From Lamellibrachia columna (lineage: Eukaryota > Annelida > Polychaeta > Sabellida > Siboglinidae): DNA of 64,000 bases. The translations under genes were made by a program, and so were the position numbers. The DNA is taken from positions 57,653,469 to 57,717,468 of the forward strand of contig OY759268.1 of assembly GCA_963662155.1 (NCBI GenBank). Reading direction: 5' to 3'. Of this stretch, positions 1-10,242 are shown piece after piece (position 1 is the stretch's first letter; each line of letters opens with the position of its first letter). A model generated the notes under the pieces. It did no database searches and was not told the origin of the DNA. It worked only from the letters and a program-made list of their open reading frames with translations.

Positions 1-120
1 CTCCCTCACTCTCCGCTACGTACCCTGCCAGAGACCCTCTACCTCACTTCCCGCTAGGGACACTACCTCACTACGCACAAGGGACCCTGTGCCTCACTAT
101 CTGCTATGGACGCTCTAACG
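1..120. repeat. degenerate ~26-bp tandem repeat, cut by window edge
   Basis: Four imperfect units share a CCTCACT...GGGACCCT pattern. The array enters from before base 1, so its true length is unknown. Confidence 0.5.
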
Positions 121-441
121 CACGTCTCGTTAAGGGTTCTCCGAACCATCTGCTGTTTATTCGTGTGGATTTCTGCTTCACCATTTTTTTATGTTAGAAA
201 CAAGGTAAATCTTGTATTTTTCTCACATTGGTCATTTAGCTGTTTATTATATAAATTTCTACCCATTTATCCTCAAGCTTCTCTTAAAGTCCCATTTTCT
301 GTACTTTTTTAAAACTCTACTCCTTGGTATCTTACTCATGTCATGCTCCTTAGTGTCTTACTAATATTATGTTACTGGTAGGCCTACCATATCCACCAGT
401 ACAAATGTTACACCAAAAACGACCCATTGAGAACATTGGTC
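121..441. other. unassigned stretch
   Basis: AT-rich sequence with T-runs. No gene, repeat or RNA was recognised. Confidence 0.5.
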
Positions 442-474
<33 letters not shown>

Positions 475-493
475 TACAGACATACAGACACAC
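442..493. repeat. (CAGA)n microsatellite
   Basis: About seven uninterrupted CAGA units are followed by CATACAGA variants. Confidence 0.9.
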
Positions 494-1114
494 GGATCCG
501 TATAACAAGTTCATCCAAACAATCCCAACCATCCTCAGTAACCCCTACGACATGGATGAAATGAAATACAAAGTGAAGTCAATACAGAGAAACCATTCTA
601 ACAGTTCTACCAACTGTTAAAATATAATGGGTTAAATGTTGTCTTAATTTTATTTCTAGTAACTTTTGTCGGTTTCAGCAACTCTTGCATTTCAAGATTC
701 GTCTTAGGCCTATGTAATTTAGTAATGTTACATTGATCATTCGTTCTACCGCGGTCTATTCCGGTTGGTATGTTGCGAAATCGATTTCGTCCATTTGTTG
801 CTGCTATTCTTTAGTCTTATCTTACAAAATAAGACACCTCCCTGTCATACTAGCTAAAACCAAGGCCTTTAATGCTATTTGTTGTGTTTTGTTGCAGACC
901 GCAACTAACGGTATATTACGTGTATAAATTCGCCGTATCCGTGGCATTGGAATATTGAAATATAATTATGAAGTATGGACGGTACTTGTTCGCCCGATCT
1001 TAATTAACTCGATCATTTTCAACGAATCGCTATTCACGTTGTTGTGATCGCTCACTAACTCAATTTAGATCGAACACAAGTGACTTCGTTAAGCAGCTAT
1101 TCAGTTTGGTTTGA
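494..1114. other. unassigned stretch
   Basis: No supported coding region, repeat or RNA gene was seen. The short open frames have no family features. Confidence 0.5.
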
Positions 1115-1200
1115 TATATTGCGAGCTAGTTGGTTGAGCGTCGGGCTCTCAATCGAATAGAACCTGGGGTTGAATCCTCCTGCTGCCGTCTCGAAGCTCG
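1115..1200 (+). mobile_element. tRNA-derived SINE-like head
   Basis: The segment contains an A-box-like block (AGCTAGTTGGTTGAGCG) and, about 40 bp later, a B-box-like block (GGGGTTGAATCC). These are the two internal RNA polymerase III promoter elements of a tRNA. The T-loop consensus GGTTCGAATCC lacks its C, and the flanks do not fold into a clean acceptor stem, so an intact tRNA gene is unlikely. The inference is a decayed tRNA-related SINE head. No second copy was noticed in the window. Confidence 0.45.
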
Positions 1201-1465
1201 GCCAATTGTGTTCACTCCTCGCTGCCTCCGTTCGTTCAGCTGCGTACAAGACTACGTGTTTACTGATATTGTGGATAGTCTTCGCGCAGTAATCGCAACG
1301 TGGCTGAATGCTTCCCAGAGATATCGAGTTGGTGTTGGAATAAATACGGGGTGGAAAGTAAAGCGTTTTGAGCGGTCCTACGGACTGGATACTGCGATAT
1401 ATGTACCTTTACTTTATTTTAACTTACCTAGGATGTCTCACTTTCAAACGGTCAAACGCCATTTA

Positions 1466-1640
1466 AGTAGTTTCTGTCTAACAATGCTACTTAAAAGTAG
1501 CATCCGTTGTTTATTGACAGTTTCTGGCAAACGATGCTACTGTAGTAGCAACTTGCCTCGTTTATTGAGCAGTTTCTGGCAAACGATGCTACTGTAGTAG
1601 CAACTTCCCTCGTTTATTGGGCAGTTTCTGTTTAACGGTC
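1466..1640. repeat. 52-bp tandem repeat, ~3 units
   Basis: CAGTTTCTGGCAAACG recurs with 52-bp spacing (1,518, 1,570, variant at 1,622), with a more divergent unit before it. Each unit contains a short palindromic GCTACTGTAGTAGC. Confidence 0.85.
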
Positions 1641-1734
1641 GGTGTTGCTACGTAACATCCGCTCAAAAGTTAAGTAATTAAATATAACGAACCTCATATA
1701 ACTGCTCATGTTTTATTAATGTGCTGCGTCTGTG

Positions 1735-2226
1735 TTTTGTTTTAGAAGGTAACTCAACTCACGTAATACTGAATCACCACAGGCTGTAGTAGAACTACTA
1801 GAGTGGCTTTAATTTGTTTTGTTTTAGAAGGTAACTCAACTCACATAATACTGAATCACCACAGGCTGTAGTAGAACTACTAGAGTGGCTTTAATTTGTT
1901 TTGTTTTAGAAGGTAACTCAACTCACGTAATACTGAATCACCACAGGCTGTAGTAGAACTACTAGAGTGGCTTTAATTTGTTTTGTTTTAGAAGGTAACT
2001 CAACTCACATAATACTGAATCACCACAGGCTGTAGTAGAACTACTAGAGTGGCTTTAATTTGTTTTGTTTTAGAAGGTAACTCAACTCACGTAATACTGA
2101 ATCACCACAGGCTGTAGTAGAACTACTAGAGTGGCTTTAATTTGTTTTGTTTTAGAAGGTAACTCAACTCACATAATACTGAATCACCACAGGCTGTAGT
2201 AGAACTACTAGAGTGGCTTTAATTTG
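1735..2226. repeat. 82-bp tandem repeat, 6 units, dimeric higher-order form
   Basis: TTTAGAAGG starts recur at 1,741, 1,823, 1,905, 1,987, 2,069 and 2,151. Units alternate strictly between CACGTAATAC and CACATAATAC, so the array is effectively 3 x 164 bp. Each unit also holds a short inverted repeat, GTAGTAGAACTACTAG. Confidence 0.95.
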
Positions 2227-3174
2227 CTTTAAAAATCATAACGGTTCCCGATCTCCCAGCTACTGCACCGATATCCCAGACTGTATTCTGTGTTCAGTCG
2301 GTTCAATCGTATCGGGATCGGGAAGAGAGTCGAGATCAGTACGCTTGCAAAAACTCTCTAGTGTCTCGATCGGTTCAATACGTAGATGGCGTGGCCTGAC
2401 GAAACCAGGGAAACCCGCCCTTACGTACATTGCCATCCTGAAACGTGACACAGGATTTGAAATAGACGAAATTAAGATGGCAATGCAAGATGCAACAAAA
2501 CTAGACGGCCATAATGATTGTGATTCGAGGAAACCACTCGATATAAGCATAAGAAATAAAAAAGACATATAATTGTAATTGATTTGATTTTGTGTAATTG
2601 GATAACCTTGATTCTGCTTATGCGTTTCTGGCAGCTGCTTTTGTATAGTTGTAGCCAGGAGACGTGTGGGAAGAACGAAGTCACACGCGGGCCTTCTATG
2701 TTGACACAAGCAAATAGCGGGTCCCCCCCACCCAGAACGGTTTAATAATGTGGGGGGGGGCTTGTGACAAACTTGTCGTGGGCTCTACGCAGTGCGTGAA
2801 AGACGACGGTAGAGACTCTTGGTATTGACTATGGAGGTAATCCAATACGTTAGCTTTTATTCAACTATAATGTTGAGCATTTATACGCATTCAAAGACAG
2901 ACAAACAAGAATTACAGCACAGAAATACATACCAGAAAATAATACATGAAAATGCAACGTAAAACAGACCGCACAAGTTCTCCTGAGTAAACAGACGTCT
3001 TAGCGACTAATCGAATGGATTATGATTGGTTGTGTGTGTGGGGGGGGGGGCTGGTATAAGTACAAGTGTACAAGTATATCGCTGGTACAAGTGTATCACT
3101 TGTACCATGGTTAATCCTGCACTTCCCCCGCCAAGTGGGATCTCTTGGCGGGAGGTCTTGTCAAGGAGGGTGGT
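2227..3174. other. unassigned stretch with two G-runs
   Basis: No gene was recognised. Poly-G tracts of 9-11 bases occur near 2,751 and 3,041. The overlapping open frames on both strands lack any family feature. Confidence 0.5.
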
Positions 3175-3845
3175 GTCGCCACCAATGTCACGAACAAATG
3201 TTGACATGTTTGTACGTCCAGCCCGTGAACAAGGAGGGAGGTGTCGCCACCAATGTCACCAACAAATGTTGACATGTTTGTACGTCCAGCCCGTGAACAA
3301 GGAGGGAGGTGTCGCCACCAATGTCACCAACAAATGTTGACATGTTTGTACGTCCAGCCCGTGAACAAGGAGGGAGGTGTCGCCACCAATGTCACCAACA
3401 AATGTTGACATGTTTGTACGTCCAGCCCGTGAACAAGGAGGGAGGTGTCGCCACCAATGTCACCAACAAATGTTGACATGTTTGTACGTCCAGCCCGTGA
3501 ACAAGGAGGGAGGTGTCGCCACCAATGTCACCAACAAATGTTGACATGTTTGTACGTCCAGCCCGTGAACAAGGAGGGAGGTGTCGCCACCAATGTCACG
3601 AACAAATGTTGACATGTTTGTACGTCCAGCCCGTGAACAAGGAGGGAGGTGTCGCCACCGATGTCACCAACAAATGTTGACATGTTTGTACGTCCAGCCC
3701 GTGAACAACGAGGGAGGTGTCGCCACCGATGTCACCAACAAATGTTGACATGTTTGTACGTCCAGCCCGTGAACAAGGAGGGAGGTGTCGCCACCAATGT
3801 CACCAACAAATGTTGACATGTTTGTACGTCCAGCCCGTGAACAAT
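3175..3845. repeat. 68-bp tandem repeat, 10 units
   Basis: GTCGCCACC recurs every 68 bp from 3,175 to 3,787. Units are nearly identical, with scattered single-base variants (for example CACGAAC against CACCAAC). Confidence 0.95.
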
Positions 3846-4001
3846 TCGCAAGTGAAGGGATTTTCAGGTGTTTGTTTTATTGAGTTCATTTACACCCGTA
3901 GCTCATTACATTATATTGTATAATCGTTTGTAAATCAAGTTAATCCAGCCTAACAATTTAATATCAACAAACAAATCGCAAATTCTAATACGACAAAAGT
4001 G

Positions 4002-4247
4002 TAAGTCGTTCTGCTTTGAAAGCGGGATATCGGGAGAAAGTATAAGTCGTTCTGCTTTGAAAGCGGGATATCGGGAGAAAGTATAAGTCGTTCTGCTTTG
4101 AAAGCGGGATATCGGGAGAAAGTATAAGTCGTTCTGCTTTGAAAGCGGGATATCGGGAGAAAGTATAAGTCGTTCTGCTTTGAAAGCGGGATATCGGGAG
4201 AAAGTATAAGTCGTTCTGCTTTGAAAGCGGGATATCGGGAGAATGAA
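4002..4247. repeat. 41-bp tandem repeat, 6 units
   Basis: TAAGTCGTTCTGC recurs every 41 bp. Because 41 is not a multiple of 3, all three minus-strand frames are open and give shifted versions of the same peptide. That shows these are repeat artefacts and not genes. Confidence 0.95.
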
Positions 4248-5019
4248 CAATTACAAAACAACGGGAGATCTGCCGCGCTCCATTGTTGTCCATCGACGCA
4301 GCAACAAGCACCTAATGAGGTATTTGCAGCTCGTAGACAACAATGACCACGGTCAAGACAAGCGGTAACGCTGTTTATGCCGTACCACTGACGGAATTAC
4401 CTCGAATACATGTTGTATTAATGGTTGTATGACCTTGAAGACACAATACTAGTATACTAATAACATACTAAATTTGTGTAGCGCCATAGTCAATGAGTGC
4501 TCTGTGGCGCTTTTTATCACGCTGTTATTTTAAGAAGGTCTACCCGTAAAGGGGTGTGTTAATAATATTATATAAAACAGTAACTGTAAGACACTATATA
4601 AATGTTCGGCTTAGAACATGTAAAACATGATAAAAAGTGATTAAACAACGGCACTCATTAGAATGGCCCTTTAACCTTCCAATCAGTTTGTGGCTACGGT
4701 TGTTTGTTCCCTTCTATCCGTCAATGTTGCATGTACGGGGCTGATATTTTGTGGGCGTGCTCAGGAGGTGAAGGAACTTACGTGGACATTTAACGTAGAC
4801 TATGTTACTCGGAACAATAGTAGAACACACGCATAGGGTTGCGGATAATTATACGTAAATACGAATTACCGTTCGTGCGAATGTTCGTACGTAACAGTCC
4901 ATGGCAGAGACTTTTATGTTCGTTGTGACTGGGTACTGCAAAGTCATAAACTCTTGCAGTGGCTGCGTTTTCTCCCCGTGTAACACCGGGTAACTCGGTT
5001 CGTGTTTGTATAAAAAAAA
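4248..5019. other. unassigned stretch
   Basis: No supported gene or repeat was seen. The LINE remnant on the minus strand ends just to the right. Confidence 0.5.
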
Positions 5020-5900
5020 TTAATTAAGAGATCGCATGAAAGCAGTAATGCTTTCAAAGTCCCTGAGACTGGCTGGTACATTTTCCCATAGGTGTGCTTC
5101 TGTTTTAGTAAATGTACAATCGTTGTACGTGCAGGTACTTTTGTGACCGCAGCTCACGCCCTGGTCTGGTTGCAGACAACAGCTGCCAGAGATAATCCGG
5201 TGCTTGTCGGTGGATCGCTTCAATGGCATGCGACAGGATCTCATCATCGATGCGTCGACGCCCGGAGAGCCCGTGTATCTCCCCTTTGACGGGTGTAATG
5301 TGATCGTGGCGACTCGTTCTGGTGATTATATATGCACACATATCCAGTAGACGTTGCAACTCGTTGTTGAATGAGAATGGTAATCGACACTTCAAGCTTG
5401 ACAGTAATCCTATGGGGAGGTGATCAGACCGTGTATATGTGCTTTTGTAGCGTCACGTGTTAGAACGCTTTGGATTCGACATATATTACGGGGGTGCAAG
5501 TAACTAATTCAGGACACCGAATTCAATAGTTGTAATATCCACATCTCCGAAGCACTTGTTCAAAGAGACGAGAGCTGCTAATCGCTCTCCAGGTTCATTG
5601 TTCATTAACGAGACATGGAGCTGAGTGTCATCAGCTTAGATGCCGGGTGACATCCCCGAATGGCCATGTGTACGTAGTACGAGTACTCTTTCAAGCCAAG
5701 CATTGGTCCCTGTGGGATCAAGTCGGACATCAGCTGTGCCGGTATCATCAATGACGACTTGGTGATTTCGCTCTCGAAAATAATACTTTATCCACTTTAC
5801 GGCAGCCTCAGAAATGCCCAGCGAGTGTTCAAGACGTATGATTAGGATCAAATGGTCGATGGTATCAAACGACGCCGAGAGGTCTAGAAGAATAACTCGT
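5020..5900 (-). mobile_element. L2/CR1-like LINE, decayed reverse transcriptase C-terminal half
   Basis: Minus-strand pieces in different frames resemble the RT of L2/CR1-type non-LTR retrotransposons. At 5,636-5,900 an RT-core segment reads LLDLSASFDTIDHLIL, followed by an RLEHSLGI motif. At 5,105-5,395 the typical post-RT block reads RTSRHDHITPV, then GRRRIDDEIL and APDYL. At 5,020-5,247 the terminal ENVPASLRDFESI motif appears. Frame changes and a missing YADD region show it is dead and internally deleted. The RTE-like fragment adjoins its 5-prime side. The clade could be L2, CR1 or Jockey. Confidence 0.8.
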
Positions 5901-5939
5901 CCGCTGTAGAATGCTTGGAGAATGTAGTTACCTTACCTG

Positions 5940-6300
5940 ACCTATCCTCGTCGGGCCCCATGGGCCATAAGGGTTCAGTGTTCCTTCCCCAGCTTGTTCT
6001 TCCTTTAGCCATCTGTTTTGCTTCAGAACATGTTTTCATCCCAGATTTTTTCTTTCTTCCGTCTTGTCTTTCTACTATTTTCCGCCAGGTTGTTTTTGGG
6101 CGACCCAATTTCCGTGTCCCTTCCGGTGTCCATGTCAAAGTCGTCATGCAGTGGCTGTCTTCTGCTTTTCTGAACATATGTCCTATCCACACCCATCTTC
6201 TGATCTTTACTTCTGTGCTGATCTTCTCTAACGTGGTTTTATTCAGGATATCTTTATTTGACATAATATACGGCCATCTAACTTTGAGGATCCTCCTTGG
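5940..6300 (-). mobile_element. RTE-like LINE ORF tail remnant
   Basis: The minus-strand reading matches the end of RTE/endonuclease-RT type LINE proteins. It shows IRRWVWIGHMFRKAEDSH, then LTWTPEGTRKLGRPKTTWRK and a TEPLWPMGPDEDR tail. This corresponds to the region after the RT domain, which binds no known catalytic metal. The reading continues without a break through the adjacent 21-bp array. No RT catalytic core remains next to it. The fragment lies directly against the L2/CR1 remnant, so one element probably inserted beside or into the other. Confidence 0.8.
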
Positions 6301-6302
6301 AC

Positions 6303-6412
6303 AGTTGAGTGTGTCCACTCCACGGTTGAGTGTGTCCACTCCACGGTTGAGTGTGTCCACTCCACGGTTGAGTGTGTCCACTCCACGGTTGAGTGTGTCC
6401 ACTCCACGGTTG
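6303..6412. repeat. 21-bp tandem repeat, ~5 units, in RTE reading frame
   Basis: GTTGAGTGTGTCCACTCCAC recurs every 21 bp. On the minus strand each unit adds seven residues (NRGVDTL) inside the RTE-like frame without breaking it. The unit contains a small palindrome (TGTCCACTCCACG is partly self-complementary). Confidence 0.92.
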
Positions 6413-6529
6413 TCCCTTTCGTTCACCTTCCAAGTCTCATATGGAGAATGTAATACCACTAGTGGAATTACCTTGAATATATGTTGCATCACTGGGGAAG
6501 TGGCCATGTTACGCAGTATTAACAAAGCA

Positions 6530-6840
6530 GTTGATTGTTGAACGTCAGCTGAATATTTTCCACGGACATAAGGGTCAGCGTGACTGACGCTTAAATTCGG
6601 ATTAGTTGTTGCAATCCGATTTTAATTTACATTCGTTTAGGAAGTGGGTATGTCCTACGGTAACGCTCAACAACTAGAGAGAGCCGGATACCACCAGGGA
6701 TATTCAGCTGGATAAACTGCGACAAAGCATAGTAAATTTTTTCTTTTCTTTAACAGTTGTATTTAAAAAGCTTCACTAAATTCACTAAAAACCGTTTCAC
6801 TAAATTGTCCTCTACCAACATATTGAACATTTTACCACTA
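6530..6840. other. unassigned stretch
   Basis: Nothing was recognised between the RTE remnant and the 84-bp array. Confidence 0.5.
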
Positions 6841-6850
6841 TGTGGCAAAT

Positions 6851-7440
6851 CAAGATTTAACAAGATTTAACAAGACTGCCATCCAATGCATAACCTGGAT
6901 GGCAAGCGGACAAGGAAGGAAGTTGTTGCCGTATCAAGATTTAACAAGATTTAACAAGACTGCCATCCAATGCATAACCTGGATGGCAAGCGGACAAGGA
7001 AGGGAGTCGTTGCCGTATCGAGATTTAACAAGATTTAACAAGACTGCCATCCAGTGCATAACCTGGATGGCAAGCGGACAAGGAAGGAAGTCGTTGCCGT
7101 ATCGAGATTTAACAAGATTTAACAAGACTGCCATCCAATGCATAACCTGGATGGCAGGCGGACAAGGAAGGAAGTCGTTGCCGTATCGAGATTTAACAAG
7201 ATTTAACAAGACTGCCATCCAATGCATAACCTGGATGGCAAGCGGACAAGGAAGGAAGTCGTTGCCGTATCGAGATTTAACAAGATTTAACAAGACTGCC
7301 ATCCAATGCATAACCTGGACGGCAGGCGGACAAGGAAGGAAGTCGTTGCCGTATCAAGATTTAACAAGATTTAACAAGACTGCCATCCAATGCATAACCT
7401 TGATGGCAAGCGGACAAGGAAGGAAGTCGTTGCCGTATCG
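6851..7440. repeat. 84-bp tandem repeat, 7 units, from a LINE 3-prime tail
   Basis: CAAGATTTAACAAGATTTAA recurs every 84 bp. On the minus strand the unit reads through CTTGTCCGCTTGCCATCC and TTGTTAAATC motifs. The same motifs follow the LINE end at 54.5 kb and, in part, at 24.7 kb. Each unit also has the internal inverted pair GCCATCCA...TGGATGGC. Confidence 0.93.
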
Positions 7441-7490
7441 AGACCCCAACAATTATTCATATATGTGTAATCCGCCCTTCTGAGATATTT
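7441..7490 (-). mobile_element. CR1-like LINE 3-prime end fragment
   Basis: The minus strand carries CAGAAGGGCGGATTACACAT followed by AATAATTGTTGGGG. This is the same junction that follows the CR1-like ORF at 24.72-24.76 kb. Only the extreme 3-prime end is present, consistent with 5-prime truncation during target-primed insertion. Confidence 0.65.
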
Positions 7491-8129
7491 AACAGTTAGC
7501 ATTAATAGCGTGCTGTTAGATGACTTATCAAATCTGCACAGTCAATGGTCCACATAGTAAGGTTGGTGTTGTAGTATTATTTGTTGCGAAGTAAGTTTTA
7601 TTACATATACAGACACATGTAGAAAAATCGATAAAATATCCATTGATTTATCAAACACTTTGACTGATATTCTGAATTATTTCCTTATTAGCGACTGCAA
7701 ATGTTCACATTTCATTGCAACAGCAGGACTTGTACAAGTGTGAGAATTCGTGCCAGATTAATATGATATTAAATTATAAATAATATGGTTAAAAATGCAA
7801 CAATTTATTCTCGCTTGGCTCTGAGCATTGAGTATAAAATAGACCCAAAATATTCCCCTCCAATAGTCGTTCTAGAATATGTTATTAGTTAGTCGTATTT
7901 ATGTTGAGTGAATGTAATACTCCTTTCGCAAACTGTCAAAGTATTTATTTATTTGCTATTGGTTATAACATATCAGTTATTAATATTTCACTTCTCACAA
8001 CAATTATAAAGATTGCGATGACACTGATGGATAACGACAATCATATTCATAATGATGACAACCGTATCATTTCATCTTGATAATAGCACAATTCTTATTA
8101 ACATATACAACCGTTTTAATATATTCGTA
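7491..8129. other. unassigned AT-rich stretch
   Basis: No gene or repeat was recognised. TM1-TM2 of the downstream receptor were looked for here on + and not found. Confidence 0.5.
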
Positions 8130-8242
8130 GAGACTTTCGTCGTCTTTCCAAGATGGCTTCTTCCGCACGACTGACGTATTGGTAGGATGACGTCATCGCA
8201 GTCGTACCGAAGAAGCCATCTTAGAAAGACGGCGAAAGTCTC
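8130..8242. mobile_element. hairpin / MITE-like inverted repeat
   Basis: GAGACTTTCGTCGTCTTTCC at 8,130 pairs with its imperfect reverse complement ending at 8,242 (GACGGCGAAAGTCTC). The pairing continues inward through AAGATGGCTTCTTC and CACGACTG. The whole 113-bp segment can fold as one long imperfect hairpin, as expected for a small fold-back MITE. It ends 100 bp before the splice acceptor of the GPCR exon. Target-site duplications were not resolved. Confidence 0.8.
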
Positions 8243-8342
8243 AACATGTATTTCAACTGTTGGATATGTTAATAAGAACTGTATTATTATGAAAAAGAAA
8301 TATCGTGAAGAATGTTCGACAAGTTCCTCTTGATGTTTGCAG

Positions 8343-9243
8343 ACCATCAACACGATGCAGCGCCACCTGGCGTGGTGTGCGCCCCTGACGCACGCGTGGA
8401 CTTACATCGAGCCGTACGTGTGGCCGTGCGCGTTGATAGCGCAGACGTGTGCCGTGTGGTTGGTCGTCATCCTCACAGCCGACCGCTATATCGCCATCTG
8501 CCGCCCGCTGCATGCGTGTCAGTACAGCAGGCGCTCGCGAGCCCGTCGAGCCGTGGTACTCGTCTGGATCCTGTCTATCCTCTATAACCTTCCGCGCTTC
8601 TTCGAGCGCAATATCGTCGCAGTTACCGACCCCGTCACCAACGTGACATCTATGCGCGTGTACAAGAGCGCGCTGCTGCAGAACGTCGCCAACATAGTCG
8701 TCTACAAAACCATCCTTTTCTTTGTCGTGCGATTCTTTGCACCGTTGACGGCGCTAGCTTTTTTAAACTTGAAGCTAATCAATGCCATCAGACGATCTCA
8801 CCAGTTGCAGAACAAACAGAGCCAGCGAGCGTCTGGCAGCCGGTCGACTCGCACTTCCATCGAACACTACTCGTCCATATTTGTTATCGTGGTACTTGTC
8901 TTCCTGCTGTGTGAAATCCCTGACTTCGTGCTGCGAATCTGGCTATCGCTGCACATTTTCTTCCCCGGCCGTTTCCCGTCGAGGTGTTTCGGACGGTCAA
9001 CGTCGTCAGCATCTCTTCCTGACGTTCAACTCTTACGTAAACTTCCTCATATATTGCTTCATGGGGCGGACATTCCGGCAGATATTGGTGCACATGTTCG
9101 CCCGTAGAAACAACAGTGGCAGTCGTAGTATGCGCAGTGCGCGCGGCTGTGTAAGCGGACGGGGGGCCAGCGGACGGGGGGCCAGCGGACGGGGGGCCAG
9201 CGGACGCGGGGCCAGCGCCTTTGGCACAAGTCTGAGAAAATGA
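8343..9243 (+). CDS. FMRFamide-receptor-like peptide GPCR, terminal exon, frame-broken
   Basis: This is a rhodopsin-family (class A) neuropeptide receptor at the plasma membrane, inferred to couple to G proteins. The exon starts after a good acceptor (GATGTTTGCAG, 8,332-8,342) in phase 0. Landmarks in order: a conserved Cys before TM3 (AWCAPL), TM3 ending in the G-protein-contact motif TADRYIAICRPL, TM4, YNLPRFFE after TM4 (typical of FMRFamide-receptor relatives), TM5 FFAPLTALAFLN, TM6 FLLCEIPDFVLRI and TM7 NSYVNFLIYC. The tail ends with GRGAS repeats and a stop at 9,241-9,243. TM1-TM2 must lie on upstream exons not seen here. Between TM6 and TM7 the reading must change frame twice: near 8,975, into the frame reading VEVFRTVNVVSI, and near 9,010-9,020. 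This is either a recent pseudogene or uncorrected assembly indels. The family call is firm; the ligand is inference. Confidence 0.85.
9157..9220 (+). repeat. 15-bp tandem repeat, 4 units, in GPCR C-tail
   Basis: GGGGGGCCAGCGGAC repeats four times and encodes GRGAS units in the receptor tail. The unit length keeps the frame. The first three units have a G6 run; the last has GCGGGG. Confidence 0.93.
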
Positions 9244-9403
9244 GAAGCGCCGACTTCCATAACTCGACAGACCTAAATATGGCCCCACCTAATATTTGCA
9301 ATATTATAATTTCTTTATTTGAATATTTTCTCATATGTGGCCCGCAACTGCTACATTAAACCAATGTTATAGTGATAGCTGCGTATTCTCTACATGTAAC
9401 TTC

Positions 9404-9565
9404 TTTTGTCTCCATCTCCAGTGGCTGCTGTACATAGTCCCACTTTTGTCTCCATTTCCAGTGGCTGCTGTACATAGTCCCACTTTTGTCTCCATTTCCA
9501 GTGGCTGCTGTACATAGTCCCACTTTTGTCTCCATTTCCAGTGGCTGCTGTACATAGTCCCACTT
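9404..9565. repeat. 40-bp tandem repeat, 4 units
   Basis: TTTTGTCTCCATTTCCAGTG recurs every 40 bp (9,404, 9,444, 9,484, 9,524), with a partial fifth unit. It lies just downstream of the GPCR stop codon. Each unit carries a pyrimidine-rich tract ending in CCAG. Confidence 0.95.
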
Positions 9566-9642
9566 TTGTAAGGACGATTGTTTTATTTGGAAGCTCAAAT
9601 CTTAATCTGAACAACCTACAGCTTATGTTGTTTCTGCTGCAA

Positions 9643-10242
9643 CCGTTCTGTAACCAACCGTTCTGTAACCAACCGTTCTGTAACCAACCGTTCTGTAACC
9701 AACCGTTCTGTAACCAACCGTTCTGTAACCAACCGTTCTGTAACCAACCGTTCTGTAACCAACCGTACTGTAACCAACCGTTCTGTAACCAACCGTTCTG
9801 TAACCAACCGTTCTGTAACCAACCGTTCTGTAACCAACCGTTCTGTAACCAACCGTTCTGTAACCAACCGTTCTGTAACCAACCGTTCTGTAACCAACCG
9901 TTCTGTAACCAACCGTACTGTAACCAACCGTTCTGTAACCAACCGTTCTGTAACCAACCGTTCTGTAACCAACCGTTCTGTAACCAACCGTTCTGTAACC
10001 AACCGTTCTGTAACCAACCGTTCTGTAACCAACCGTTCTGTAACCAACCGTACTGTAACCAACCGTTCTGTAACCAACCGTACTGTAACCAACCGTTCTG
10101 TAACCAACCGTTCTGTAACCAACCGTTCTGTAACCAACCGTTCTGTAACCAACCGTTCTGTAACCAACCGTTCTGTAACCAACCGTACTGTAACCAACCG
10201 TTCTGTAACCAACCGTTCTGTAACCAACCGTACTGTAACCAA
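9643..10242. repeat. 15-bp tandem repeat, ~40 units
   Basis: CCGTTCTGTAACCAA is repeated about 40 times. A minority of units read CCGTACTGTAACCAA; no other variation was noticed. The unit is a multiple of 3 and has no stop in one frame of each strand, so long NQPFC-type (+) and RLVTE-type (-) frames appear. These are not evidence of a gene. Confidence 0.98.

Noticed and set aside
3175..3845. Regular repeats reminiscent of a CRISPR array (also at 33.6, 34.8, 48.7 and 55.9 kb)
   Set aside because: The units are contiguous with no unique spacers, and the DNA is eukaryotic. They are minisatellites.
4002..4247. Three overlapping minus-strand open frames of about 105 codons
   Set aside because: The same peptide appears in all frames because the unit is 41 bp. 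It is a repeat artefact.
9643..10242. Long open frames on both strands (NQPFC and RLVTE proteins)
   Set aside because: They are produced by a 15-bp satellite with no stop in either frame. There are no flanking gene signals.
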